From contig NZ_JAGGPF010000014.1 in assembly GCF_018613935.1 (NCBI RefSeq), positions 1-64,000 of the forward strand: 64,000 bases of DNA. The letters run 5' to 3'. Positions 1 through 7,723 of the stretch are shown here, piece by piece. A program made the position numbers and the translations under genes. Position 1 is the stretch's first letter. Each line of letters opens with the position of its first letter. This stretch comes from Agromyces sp. ISL-38 (GTDB lineage Bacteria; Actinomycetota; Actinomycetes; Actinomycetales; Microbacteriaceae). The notes beneath the pieces were generated by a model, which was not told the DNA's origin, searched no databases, and saw only the letters and a list, made by a program, of their open reading frames with translations.

Positions 1-334
1 CGCGGGCGCTGGCCGCCGCACCGACCGCACTCGCCCCCGCGCCGGCCCACGGGGCTCGCGCTCTGGCGGGCGCGCTTGCTCTCCTCGGGGCCGCGCCACC
101 AGGCCTGTCGCCGCCACCGGAATCTGCAGGAGATCTCGCGTCACAGGCACGCATCTGGGTGCATGATCCGGAATCTCCTGCATTTCGAGAGTCGTGACGC
201 TCGGACGAGGTGCAGTTCTCTCCACGCTGGTGTGCCCGACGAGGTGCAGCAGCTCTCCACAGCGCTGGCGAGGTCCTTCCACAGTCAAGGTGAATCCGAG
301 AGCTACGGATGCCTCTGTGCGCGAGACTCGCCGC
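1..334. other. Left-edge stretch without a confident gene
   Basis: No gene can be supported here. The third forward frame stays open from the window edge to a TGA near 198 and reads as an Ala/Pro/Leu-rich peptide. It could be the tail of a truncated upstream membrane protein, but it runs straight through the palindromic repeat at 125-182, which argues against it. The other frames are Arg/Pro-rich, as expected of high-GC shadow translation. The only clear element is the repeat described separately. Confidence 0.5.
125..182. repeat. 58-bp palindromic repeat, copy 1
   Basis: Begins TGCAGGAGAT and ends ATCTCCTGCA, so the 10-base ends are perfect inverted repeats around a 38-base interior. A second element of exactly the same length and design lies at 1395-1452. 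Both are followed immediately by TTTCGAG. The two copies share most bases of the left half as well as the ends, so they are copies of one element rather than two unrelated hairpins. They bracket the DUF559 gene. Confidence 0.8.
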
Positions 335-1378
335 ATGAACCCGACCTCTTCACCAGAGCGCGACGATCGCGTCGGCCCTCCGCGACCGCCCACCGGCGTC
401 TCTCCGACGAAACGGGACCGGGTCACTCAACCCTCTCGGCGGTCGGCACGCGCAGCTCGACCCGAAGTCGGCGCGGTGGCGCGCCGTATCCGGGAGAACG
501 GCGGTGCGCTCTCCTACGCGTCGCTCGATGCAGCAGGCGTCTCCCGTCATGACGTCGCGGCGGCGCTCCGTGCCGGCGCGATCGTGCGGGTGCGGAACGG
601 ATGGTTCGCGTACCCTGGGGCTCCTCTCGACGTGGTGCGAGCGGCACGCGTCGGCGGCGCGCTCACCGGGGCATCCGTTGCTCGACTGCACGGGCTCTGG
701 CTGCTCGACGATCCTTTGCTGCACGTCCGCGTTCCGTCGTCGAGTGCCCGGCTGCGCGCCCCCGACGACCGTCGGATCTCGCTCGACCGCGGCGAGCACG
801 GCGTCTGCGTGCACTACCGGCCGGACGGTGAGAGTTGTGCACGCGACCCTCTGCCTGTCGCGCTTGCCGAGATGTTCCCGTGCAGCGGACCGGTCGGTGC
901 CATGATCGCACTCGACTCCGCCCTGAACAGCGGTGAACTCACGTCGGCGGGGCTGGCGCAACTTCGTGGGCTCGTCTCGGCAGCGCACAGTCGCCTTGTA
1001 GATCGCGCGGACCCTGGGTGCCAGTCGGGTCTTGAGACGATCGCTCGATTGCTGCTTTACCGTCGCCGGGTGGCGCACCGAACCCAAGTGTGGATTCCGG
1101 GCGTCGGCTACGTCGATCTCCTGATCGGTGATCGGCTTGTTGTGGAGCTCGACGGCAGGAGCTTCCACGAGGGCGAGGACTTCGAGACCGACCACCGGCG
1201 CGACTTCGAGCTCGCCCTGCGCGGGTACGTCGTCGTTCGGATCTCGTACCGCATGATCATCGACGACTGGGAGCAAGTGGAGGCCGGGATCCTCACCCTC
1301 CTCGCCCGTGGCGAGCATCGCTGGGGACACCGCGCGAGCGAAGTGACCGCCCCGGGACCGCTCGTAACGTGGAGCTGA
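335..1378 (+). CDS. DUF559 / Vsr-like endonuclease-fold protein with N-terminal AbiEi-like winged helix
   Basis: Predicted 347-residue protein. Residues about 40-120 resemble the winged-helix N-terminus found in AbiEi-type antitoxin and DUF559 proteins (a SYASLDAAGVS helix-turn-helix stretch, then GWFAYP). The C-terminal third carries the DUF559 signature, with VDLLIGDRLVVELDG near residues 259-273. That pattern matches the D and ExD positions of the PD-(D/E)XK fold shared with Vsr nickases. A substrate is unknown for this family. ATG 335 is chosen because upstream in-frame codons run back toward the repeat; the alternative start at 194 would add 47 Arg/Ser-rich residues. The gene stands alone between two 58-bp repeats. 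Family placement is firm; nuclease activity is inference. Confidence 0.8.
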   Translation: MNPTSSPERDDRVGPPRPPTGVSPTKRDRVTQPSRRSARAARPEVGAVARRIRENGGALSYASLDAAGVSRHDVAAALRAGAIVRVRNGWFAYPGAPLDVVRAARVGGALTGASVARLHGLWLLDDPLLHVRVPSSSARLRAPDDRRISLDRGEHGVCVHYRPDGESCARDPLPVALAEMFPCSGPVGAMIALDSALNSGELTSAGLAQLRGLVSAAHSRLVDRADPGCQSGLETIARLLLYRRRVAHRTQVWIPGVGYVDLLIGDRLVVELDGRSFHEGEDFETDHRRDFELALRGYVVVRISYRMIIDDWEQVEAGILTLLARGEHRWGHRASEVTAPGPLVTWS

Positions 1379-1394
1379 CGAGCTGGTTGGAAAG

Positions 1395-1452
1395 CGCAGG
1401 AGATATCGCTTCAGAGGCGCGCTAGCCGACCTATGGTGGAGGATCTCCTGCG
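1395..1452. repeat. 58-bp palindromic repeat, copy 2
   Basis: Begins CGCAGGAGAT and ends ATCTCCTGCG, with perfect 10-base inverted ends. It has the same length, orientation and TTTCGAG downstream flank as the element at 125-182. It starts 16 bases after the DUF559 stop codon. It could act as a transcription terminator or mRNA 3' stabiliser for that gene, but there is no T-tract. Confidence 0.8.
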
Positions 1453-1592
1453 TTTCGAGGCCCGTTCAGAAGGCAGACGTAACGCCCTGCGATACGCGTT
1501 GACCAGGCGGCCGTTCCGCCCTGCGACGACGAGCGGAGCAGGCGGCCGCGCCGCCCGCGACGACGCGCGAGCGGGCAACGTGCCGGCCGCGG

Positions 1593-3272
1593 CTACGCGC
1601 GGAGCCAGGCCGTGGCGTCGCCCGGCAGGCTGCGGCCGGTGAGCGCCTCGCTCGCGACCAGCACGTCGCCGGCGGGCAGCTCCACGGGTTCGGTGCCCGT
1701 GTTCGCCACGGCGATGACGTCGCCGTTGCGGAGGGCGAGCACGTCGTCGCGGAATCCGGGCAGCCATTCGACTGCGCCCGAACCGAGGTCGTGCTCACGC
1801 CGCCGGCGGAGCAGCGACCGGTAGAGCTCGAGCGTCGAGCCGTCGACGCCGCGCTGGCGGTCGCGGGCGAGTTCGCGCCACTGCGCGGGCTGCGGGAGCC
1901 AGGATGCCTCGCTGGGCCCGAAGCCGTAGGACGGCGAGTCGGCCTCCCAGGGGATCGGCACGCGGCATCCGTCTCGTCCGTAGCGCTCGCCGTTCGTGCG
2001 GAACCACGTGGGGTCTTCGCGTGCCTCGTCGGGGAGGTCGATGACCTCGGGCAGGCCGAGCTCCTCGCCCTGGTAGAGGTAGGCCGAGCCTGGGAGCGCG
2101 AGCATGAGGGTGGTGGCGGCACGTGCGCGGCGCAGCCCAGGCTCGTACGAGGGCAGGCCATTCGATCGGGGGCCGAGCCCGTGGCCCTGTGGGTTCGCCT
2201 CGGTGACCGAGAGGCGCGTCGCGTGGCGCACGACGTCGTGGTTCGAGAGCACCCACGTGCTCGGCGCGCCGACTGAGCCGAAGGCGTCGAGCGAGGCGTC
2301 GATCACGCCACGGAGGGCCGCGGCATCCCATGGCGTCTCGAGGTAGGCGAAGTTGAACGCCTGGTGCATCTCGTCGGGGCGCACCCAATTGGCCACGCGG
2401 GGGAGCGGGTCGACCCACGCCTCGGCAGCGAGGATGCGCTCGCCCGGATACGTGTCGAGGAGCGCACGCCAGTCGCGGTAGATCTCGTGTACGCCGTCTT
2501 GGCCCCAGTACGGTGCGAGGTCGCCGGGCTCGGAGCTGATCTCGGGCTCTAGGGGGACGCCGGCGGTCACCGCCGCGCCGCCCATGCTGCCGCCGTCGGC
2601 GGGCGGCGTGTAGTCGGGCAGGCCGTCGGCCTTGATCATGCCGTGCGCCACGTCGACGCGGAAGCCGTCGACGCCGCGGTCGAGCCAGAAGCGCAGGATG
2701 CCCCGGAACTCCTCGCGAACCTCGTCGTTCGTCCAGTCGAAGTCGGGCTGCGAGCTATCGAAGAGGTGCAGATACCACTGGCCCGGAGTGCCGTCGGCCT
2801 CGACGACGCGGGTCCATGCGGGTCCGCCGAAGACCGAGTCCCAGTTGTTCGGCGGCTCGTCGCCGGCGGGGCCGCGCCCGTCGCGGAAGAGGTAGCGCGC
2901 CCTTTCGGCGCTGCCGGGCCCGGCGGCGAGCGCCGCCTGGAACCACTCGTGCTCGTCGGACGAGTGGTTCGGCACGAGGTCGATGATCACGCGGATGCCG
3001 CGGGCGTGCGCCTCGGCGAGCATCGCGTCGAAGTCGGCGAGCGTGCCGAAGCGAGGGTCGACGTCGCAATAGTCGGCGACGTCGTAGCCGGCGTCGCGCT
3101 GGGGGGACGTGAAGAACGGCGAGAGCCAGATGGCGTCGATGCCGAGTTCGTGCAGGTCGTCGAGGCGCGAGGTGATGCCGGCGAGGTCGCCCATGCCATC
3201 ACCGTTCGCATCGGCGAACGACCGGGGGTAGATCTGGTAGATCGCGGCGGTGCGCCACCAATCGGAAGTCAT
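1593..3272 (-). CDS. GH13 alpha-glucosidase (oligo-1,6-glucosidase/maltase type)
   Basis: Predicted 559-residue cytoplasmic enzyme hydrolysing alpha-glucosidic bonds in maltose, isomaltose or short maltodextrins. The TIM barrel is complete: IYQIYPRSFADANGDGMGDL at the N-terminus is diagnostic of the oligo-1,6-glucosidase subfamilies. The four conserved regions follow: DLVPNHSS, GFRVDVAHGM with the nucleophile Asp, ILAAEAWV with the acid/base Glu, and LSNHDVVRH. There is no signal peptide. The start at 3272 (MTSDWW) removes six residues relative to an upstream ATG at 3290. The gene is divergent from malE, and a LacI-type operator (3303-3316) sits just upstream, so it is probably co-regulated with the transporter. 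It would process the maltodextrins the transporter imports. Confidence 0.93.
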   Translation of the reverse strand: MTSDWWRTAAIYQIYPRSFADANGDGMGDLAGITSRLDDLHELGIDAIWLSPFFTSPQRDAGYDVADYCDVDPRFGTLADFDAMLAEAHARGIRVIIDLVPNHSSDEHEWFQAALAAGPGSAERARYLFRDGRGPAGDEPPNNWDSVFGGPAWTRVVEADGTPGQWYLHLFDSSQPDFDWTNDEVREEFRGILRFWLDRGVDGFRVDVAHGMIKADGLPDYTPPADGGSMGGAAVTAGVPLEPEISSEPGDLAPYWGQDGVHEIYRDWRALLDTYPGERILAAEAWVDPLPRVANWVRPDEMHQAFNFAYLETPWDAAALRGVIDASLDAFGSVGAPSTWVLSNHDVVRHATRLSVTEANPQGHGLGPRSNGLPSYEPGLRRARAATTLMLALPGSAYLYQGEELGLPEVIDLPDEAREDPTWFRTNGERYGRDGCRVPIPWEADSPSYGFGPSEASWLPQPAQWRELARDRQRGVDGSTLELYRSLLRRRREHDLGSGAVEWLPGFRDDVLALRNGDVIAVANTGTEPVELPAGDVLVASEALTGRSLPGDATAWLRA

Positions 3273-3302
3273 CTGGAAACTGTACGTCATCTGGACACCG
3301 CA

Positions 3303-3316
3303 TGGAAACGCTTGCA
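3303..3316. promoter_or_regulatory. LacI-family operator upstream of the alpha-glucosidase
   Basis: TGGAAACGCTTGCA is a near-palindrome with a central CG and TG...CA ends, the classic LacI/GalR-family operator form. Read on the minus strand it follows a possible -10 (GATACT), which suits repression of the alpha-glucosidase promoter. It shares the TGCAAGCG half with the second site at 3400-3413, so one regulator probably binds both. No LacI gene lies next to it in the window. Confidence 0.75.
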
Positions 3317-3370
3317 GTATCGTGGCGTAACCTGATGGTCACGAACCTGTATCGATACTGCCCTCTTGGT

Positions 3371-3399
3371 TTGGGGATGGCGGCGCCGCAAGGTATACC
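3371..3399 (+). promoter_or_regulatory. Candidate promoter of malE-malF-malG
   Basis: TTGGGG (3371-3376), a 17-base spacer and TATACC (3394-3399) form a plausible sigma-70 type promoter. The LacI-type operator begins at the next base, so a bound repressor would block initiation. The call rests on sequence match and operator placement only. Confidence 0.55.
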
Positions 3400-3413
3400 T
3401 GTAATCGCTTGCA
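3400..3413. promoter_or_regulatory. LacI-family operator upstream of malE
   Basis: TGTAATCGCTTGCA carries the same TGCAAGCG half-site (on the reverse strand) as the element at 3303-3316 and has a central CG. It abuts the -10 of the candidate malE promoter. The pair of operators is 97 bases apart across the divergent promoter region, compatible with joint control and possibly looping. Confidence 0.75.
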
Positions 3414-3545
3414 TATCGCGAGCACTCCACACGGAAGAACGGCCTTTCGGGCACGGTGCGCGGTTCCACGGGAACCGGAACGGGGAACACAGCTCCCTCA
3501 CCAGGCGAAGGCGCCGGACTCAAGCACACTGAGAAGGGCACACCA

Positions 3546-4772
3546 ATGAGGGTGAACACGAAGAGCCTCCTCGCTGCCGGGGCCGTCGCGGTTGTCGCGA
3601 CGCTCGGTCTCGCGAGCTGCGCCGCCGGCGACAGCGGCGACGGCGGCGATGCCGCAAGCAGCACGCTCACGGTCTGGGTCGACGCCGAGCGCGTCGACGC
3701 GCTGCAGGGTGCAGCCGACGCATACTCCGAGAAGAACGGCGTCAAGGTCGAGCTCGTCGGCAAGGACAACGCCGACATCAAGGACGACTTCATCCAGCAG
3801 GTTCCGACCGGCAAGGGCCCCGACATCACGATGGGCGCCCACGACTGGCTCGGCGAGCTCTCGACGAACGGTGTCGTCGCTCCGATCGAGCTCGGCGACT
3901 CGGCGGGCGATTACCTGCCGGTCGCGATCGATGCCTCCACCTACGAGGGCACCGTCTACATGCTTCCGTACGCGGTCGAGAACATCGCGGTGATCCGCAA
4001 CACCGACCTCGTTCCCGAGGCCGCCACGAGTTACGACGACATGATCGCGAAGGGCCAGGCCGCCGGCCTCACCCAGCCGTTCGTCGTCGAGCAGGGTGCA
4101 GAGGGCAACCCCTACCACCTCTACCCGTTCCAGACCGCGTTCGGCGCTCCCGTCTTCGGCACGAACGACGAGGGCTACGACGCCACCGACCTGCAGCTCG
4201 GCAGCGCGGGCGGCGAGCAGTTCGCCACGTGGCTCGCCAGCCAGGGCAAGAACGGCACGGGCGTCTTCAACACCGACGTCGACGGTGACATCGCGAAGCA
4301 GGCCTTCCTCGACGGCACCGCCGCCTTCTGGCTCACGGGCCCGTGGAACGTGGGCTCGGCCGTCGACGCCGGCCTCAACGTCGCGATCGACAGCGTGCCG
4401 AGCCCGACCGCCGAGGTCGCCTCGCCGTTCGCCGGCGTGAAGGGCTTCTTCGTCTCCTCCGAGTCGAAGAACAAGGTCGCCGCGAACGACTTCCTCGTCA
4501 ACTTCCTCGGCACCGAAGAGGTGCAGCTCGAGCTCTTCAAGGCGGGCAATGTGCTTCCGGCACTCTCGGCCGCCGCTGAGACCGCGTCGAGCGACCCGAT
4601 CATCGAGGGCTTCGCCGCCGTCGGCGCCGAGGCCGTTCCGATGCCGGCCATCCCGGCCATGGGTTCGGTCTGGCAGTACTGGGGCATCGCCGAGGCCGAC
4701 ATCATCAACGGTGCCGACCCCGTCGCGACGTGGCAGAAGCTGACGGCCGACGTGCAGGCCGCGATCGGCTAA
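3546..4772 (+). CDS. malE: Maltose/maltodextrin ABC transporter substrate-binding lipoprotein
   Basis: Predicted 408-residue lipoprotein. The N-terminus has a positively charged start, a hydrophobic stretch and a lipobox ending LASC with the acylated Cys at residue 25. The mature part is an SBP family 1 protein. Its stretches TVWVDAERVDALQG, DITMGAHDWLGELSTNGVV and FWLTGPWNVG match the maltodextrin-binding MalE type. It would capture maltose or maltodextrins outside the membrane and deliver them to MalFG. The start at 3546 follows GAGAAGG; an in-frame upstream extension lacks a signal peptide. Followed by a strong hairpin and then malF. Confidence 0.93.
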   Translation: MRVNTKSLLAAGAVAVVATLGLASCAAGDSGDGGDAASSTLTVWVDAERVDALQGAADAYSEKNGVKVELVGKDNADIKDDFIQQVPTGKGPDITMGAHDWLGELSTNGVVAPIELGDSAGDYLPVAIDASTYEGTVYMLPYAVENIAVIRNTDLVPEAATSYDDMIAKGQAAGLTQPFVVEQGAEGNPYHLYPFQTAFGAPVFGTNDEGYDATDLQLGSAGGEQFATWLASQGKNGTGVFNTDVDGDIAKQAFLDGTAAFWLTGPWNVGSAVDAGLNVAIDSVPSPTAEVASPFAGVKGFFVSSESKNKVAANDFLVNFLGTEEVQLELFKAGNVLPALSAAAETASSDPIIEGFAAVGAEAVPMPAIPAMGSVWQYWGIAEADIINGADPVATWQKLTADVQAAIG

Positions 4773-4787
4773 CAACGACGAGTCATT

Positions 4788-4822
4788 CCGGGCCGGATGC
4801 CGCACCACGGCGTCCGGCCCGG
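4788..4822 (+). promoter_or_regulatory. GC-rich intra-operon hairpin between malE and malF
   Basis: Arms 4788-4802 and 4808-4822 pair over 15 positions with one G-U pair and a 5-base loop. There is no T-run, so it is unlikely to be a full terminator. A hairpin placed 3' of a binding-protein gene is known to stabilise that mRNA segment or attenuate permease expression in E. coli malE-malF. The same placement recurs in the other three ABC operons here. Confidence 0.75.
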
Positions 4823-4854
4823 AGCAGTCACGTTCGACAGGAAGAGCGAGCAGG

Positions 4855-6474
4855 ATGAGCACCACGATCGACGACGAGGTCACCTCGGGGACTCCGAAGA
4901 AGCCGACGAAGCGGCAGCGCCAAGCGGCAGGCATCGCCGAAGCGGCATCCGGCGGGGTGAAGATGCTCCTCGTCAAGGTGCTGATGCTCGGCATCGTCGA
5001 TGCGATCGCCGTCTACGCGATCTTCATCCTCATCACGAGCGACCAGTGGCTCGTGGCCGGCATCGTCGGCGTCGTCACGGCGATCGTGAACTGGATCTAC
5101 TTCTCGCGCACGAAGCTCCCCGCGAAGTACCTCACCCCGGGCGTCATCTTCCTCGTGATCTTCCAGGTGTTCGTGCTCGTCTACACGGGCTACATCGCCT
5201 TCACCAACTACGGCACGGGGCACAACGGCTCGAAGGAGCAAGCGGTCTCGTCGCTCATGAGCTCGGCGCTCGAACGCGTGCCCGACTCGCCGACCTACGA
5301 GGTCACCGTCGTCGACCAGTTCGGCGAGCTCGGCCTGCTCGTCACCGATCCCGACGGCGAGGCGAGCGTCGGCACGACCGACTCGCCGCTCACCGAGGTC
5401 GACGCCGAGATGGAGGGCGGCAAGGCCGTCGCCGTCGACGGCTGGACGACCCTGAGCTTCGCCGACGTCATCGCCCGCACCGACGAGATCACCGAGCTCG
5501 CGGTGCCGTTCTCCGACGACCCGAACGAGGGCGCCATCCGCACGCCCGATGGGTCGAGCGGATACCTCTACCTCTCGAACCTCGAGTACGACGCCGCCGC
5601 CGGAACGATGACCGACCTCAGCACGGGCACCGTCTACTCCGACCTCGGCACCGGCGCCTTCACCTCCGACGACGGCGAGCAGTTGTTGCCCGGCTGGCAG
5701 ATCGTGGTCGGCTTCGACAACTTCGTGCGCGCGGTCACCGACGAGCGACTGGCGGGCCCGCTCCTCTACGTCACGCTCTGGACCTTCGCCTTCGCACTCA
5801 TCTCGGTCGCGTCGACGTTCTTCCTCGGCCTCTTCCTCGCGATCGTCTTCAACGACCTGCGCATGCGAGGCCGCAAGTACTATCGCGTGCTGATGATCCT
5901 CCCGTATGCGGTGCCGTCGTTCCTGTCGGCGCTCGTGTGGGCGGGCATGATGAATGAGAGCTTCGGATTCATCAACCAGGTGCTGCTCGGCGGGGCATCC
6001 GTTCCCTGGCTCACCGATCCGGTCGTCGCGAAGATCTCGGTGCTCGTCGTCAACCTCTGGCTGGGCTTCCCGTACATGTTCCTCGTGTGCACGGGAGCGC
6101 TGCAGTCGATTCCCGAAGAGCTGCAGGAGGCCGCGACCGTCGACGGCGCGCGGCCGTGGGCGGTGTTCCGGCTCATCAAGCTGCCGCTCCTGCTCGTGAG
6201 CGTCGCACCGCTGCTCATCGCGTCGTTCGCCTTCAACTTCAACAACTTCAACGTGATCTACATGTTGACCGACGGCGGGCCAAGAGACTCGAACGCACCC
6301 ATACCCGTGGGCTTCACCGACATCCTGATCTCGATGGTCTACAAGGTGGCCTTCACCGGCCAGTCGCGTGACTACGGTCTCGCGAGCGCGTACTCGATCA
6401 TCATCTTCATCGTCGTCGCGGTGATCTCGGTCATCGCCTTCCGTCGCACCAAGTCGCTCGAGGAGCTGAACTGA
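4855..6474 (+). CDS. malF: Maltodextrin ABC transporter permease MalF
   Basis: Predicted 539-residue inner-membrane permease. It has a charged cytosolic N-terminus, early membrane segments around residues 45-110, and a long extracytoplasmic insert (about 115-285) as in MalF of enterobacteria. The binding-protein-dependent transport domain follows. The EAA loop that contacts the ATPase is seen at EELQEAATVDGARPWAVFRL. The long insert distinguishes MalF-type from ordinary CUT1 permeases, which are about 300 residues. It ends one base into malG (TGATGG overlap), so the two are translationally coupled. No ATPase gene follows. Confidence 0.92.
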   Translation: MSTTIDDEVTSGTPKKPTKRQRQAAGIAEAASGGVKMLLVKVLMLGIVDAIAVYAIFILITSDQWLVAGIVGVVTAIVNWIYFSRTKLPAKYLTPGVIFLVIFQVFVLVYTGYIAFTNYGTGHNGSKEQAVSSLMSSALERVPDSPTYEVTVVDQFGELGLLVTDPDGEASVGTTDSPLTEVDAEMEGGKAVAVDGWTTLSFADVIARTDEITELAVPFSDDPNEGAIRTPDGSSGYLYLSNLEYDAAAGTMTDLSTGTVYSDLGTGAFTSDDGEQLLPGWQIVVGFDNFVRAVTDERLAGPLLYVTLWTFAFALISVASTFFLGLFLAIVFNDLRMRGRKYYRVLMILPYAVPSFLSALVWAGMMNESFGFINQVLLGGASVPWLTDPVVAKISVLVVNLWLGFPYMFLVCTGALQSIPEELQEAATVDGARPWAVFRLIKLPLLLVSVAPLLIASFAFNFNNFNVIYMLTDGGPRDSNAPIPVGFTDILISMVYKVAFTGQSRDYGLASAYSIIIFIVVAVISVIAFRRTKSLEELN

Positions 6475-7454
6475 TGGCCACCAAGGAGCACCGCTCGTGG
6501 GTCGAGGCCCCTGTCGTCGAGGCCGAGATACTCGCCGCGGGGCTCGACGCTGAAGCAGCGCGGAAGTCGCGCCCGCCGGGGCCGCTGCCGAAGCGTCCGT
6601 TCAACTTCGGCCGCTGGTTCGCGGCGACCGGCTGGCGCCACGTCGTGGGCGTGGTGATGGTGGCCTTCTCGCTGTTCCCGATCATCTTCGTGATCTCGTC
6701 GTCGCTCAATCCGCGCGGCACGCTCACCGGATCGAACGCGCTGTTCGCGAAGATCGGCCTCGACAGCTATGTGCGGATCCTCACCGACCCGCAGGTGCCG
6801 TTCACGACGTGGTTCGGCAACACCCTCCTCATCTCGGGCATCACGGCGGTTGCCACGGTGTTCCTCGGAGCGCTCGCGGCGTATTCCTTCTCGCGCATGC
6901 GCTTCACAGGGCGGCGCTTCGGCCTCATCTCGATCGTCGTCGTGCAGATGTTCCCGCAGATGCTCGCCGTGGTGGCGATCTTCCTGCTCATGAGCGGGAT
7001 CGGCGACTGGTTCCCGGCGATCGGCCTCAACACGCACGTCGGCCTGATCATGGTCTACCTCGGCGGCGCGCTCGGCGTGAACACCTACCTGATGTACGGC
7101 TTCTTCAACACCGTGCCCGCGTCGATCGACGAGGCGGCCAAGATCGACGGCGCCGGTCATGCGCGCATCTTCTTCACGATCATCCTGCGGCTCGTCGCCC
7201 CGATCCTCGCGGTCGTCGCCCTGCTGTCGTTCATCGCCTCGGTGAACGAATTCCTCGTGGCATCCGTGCTGCTCATCGACACCGAGCAGCAGACGCTCGC
7301 CGTCGGCCTCACGAAACTCGTGTCGAACCCGCGCTATGCCGACTGGAGCGCCTTCTCGGCGGGCGCGGTCATCGCCGCGCTGCCGGTCGTCGCGCTGTTC
7401 CTCTTCCTGCAGAAGTACATCGTCGGCGGCCTGACCGCCGGCGCCGTCAAGTGA
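6474..7454 (+). CDS. malG: Maltodextrin ABC transporter permease MalG
   Basis: Predicted 326-residue permease of the CUT1 MalG type. About 60 cytosolic residues precede six membrane segments. The EAA loop is visible at SIDEAAKIDGAGHARIFF, and the ending KYIVGGLTAGAVK is typical of MalG C-termini that reach the ATPase dimer. It pairs with MalF to form the channel. Translation is coupled to malF by a one-base overlap. The operon ends here, directly before a repeat array, and there is no ATPase gene, so a shared MsiK/MsmK-type ATPase encoded elsewhere is the likely partner. Confidence 0.92.
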   Translation: MATKEHRSWVEAPVVEAEILAAGLDAEAARKSRPPGPLPKRPFNFGRWFAATGWRHVVGVVMVAFSLFPIIFVISSSLNPRGTLTGSNALFAKIGLDSYVRILTDPQVPFTTWFGNTLLISGITAVATVFLGALAAYSFSRMRFTGRRFGLISIVVVQMFPQMLAVVAIFLLMSGIGDWFPAIGLNTHVGLIMVYLGGALGVNTYLMYGFFNTVPASIDEAAKIDGAGHARIFFTIILRLVAPILAVVALLSFIASVNEFLVASVLLIDTEQQTLAVGLTKLVSNPRYADWSAFSAGAVIAALPVVALFLFLQKYIVGGLTAGAVK

Positions 7455-7467
7455 CCGGTGGCGTTTT

Positions 7468-7595
7468 CACAATTCAGGAGCGGATGCCGCGGGGTGCTGC
7501 ACAATTCAGGAGCGGATGCTGCGGGGTGCTGCACAATTCAGGAGCGGATGCCGCGAGCAGTTGCACAATTCAGGAGCGGATGCCGCGAGGTCGCA
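7468..7595 (+). repeat. Four direct repeats with exact 32-bp period
   Basis: Copies start at 7468, 7500, 7532 and 7564. Each begins CACAATTCAGGAGCGGATG and continues with a GC-rich variable tail. The first 19 bases are identical in copies 1, 2, 3 and 4; the tails diverge most in copies 3 and 4. The 32-base period is close to three turns of B-DNA. The array starts 13 bases after the malG stop codon. The encoded peptide in any frame is repetitive and not a credible gene. Confidence 0.9.
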
Positions 7596-7643
7596 GGTGA
7601 AGCGCCAGATCGGATGACATCCCGAGCGCAAATCGCAAGACGT

Positions 7644-7699
7644 TCCTGAATTGTGAAATAGACGTTCCTGAATTGTGAAATGGGTGGTCCTGAATTGAG
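7644..7699 (-). repeat. Three inverted copies of the same core with 22-bp period
   Basis: TCCTGAATTGTG at 7644 and 7666, and TCCTGAATTGAG at 7688, are reverse complements of the CACAATTCAGGA core of the four upstream direct repeats. Their period is 22 bases, about two helical turns. Transcribed from malG, this half could pair with the upstream half to form a large alternative stem. The last copy ends 24 bases before the GH13 start at 7724. Confidence 0.9.
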
Positions 7700-7723
7700 A
7701 ACTGGAGACCGGAGAATGAGGGG

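Noticed and set aside
350-1330. 326-residue minus-strand frame opposite the DUF559 gene
   Set aside because: No domain pattern; the forward frame carries a clear DUF559 motif.
3498-4994. 498-residue minus-strand open frame
   Set aside because: Antisense to malE, with no recognisable domain and shadow-type composition.
7458-7649. 63-residue frame rich in repeated QFRSGC units
   Set aside because: It is simply translation of the 32-bp direct repeats; the peptide repeats with the DNA period and has no independent coding signal.
7468-7699. CRISPR array
   Set aside because: There are no unique spacers, units abut or nearly abut, the two halves have different periods and opposite orientation, and no cas gene is present.
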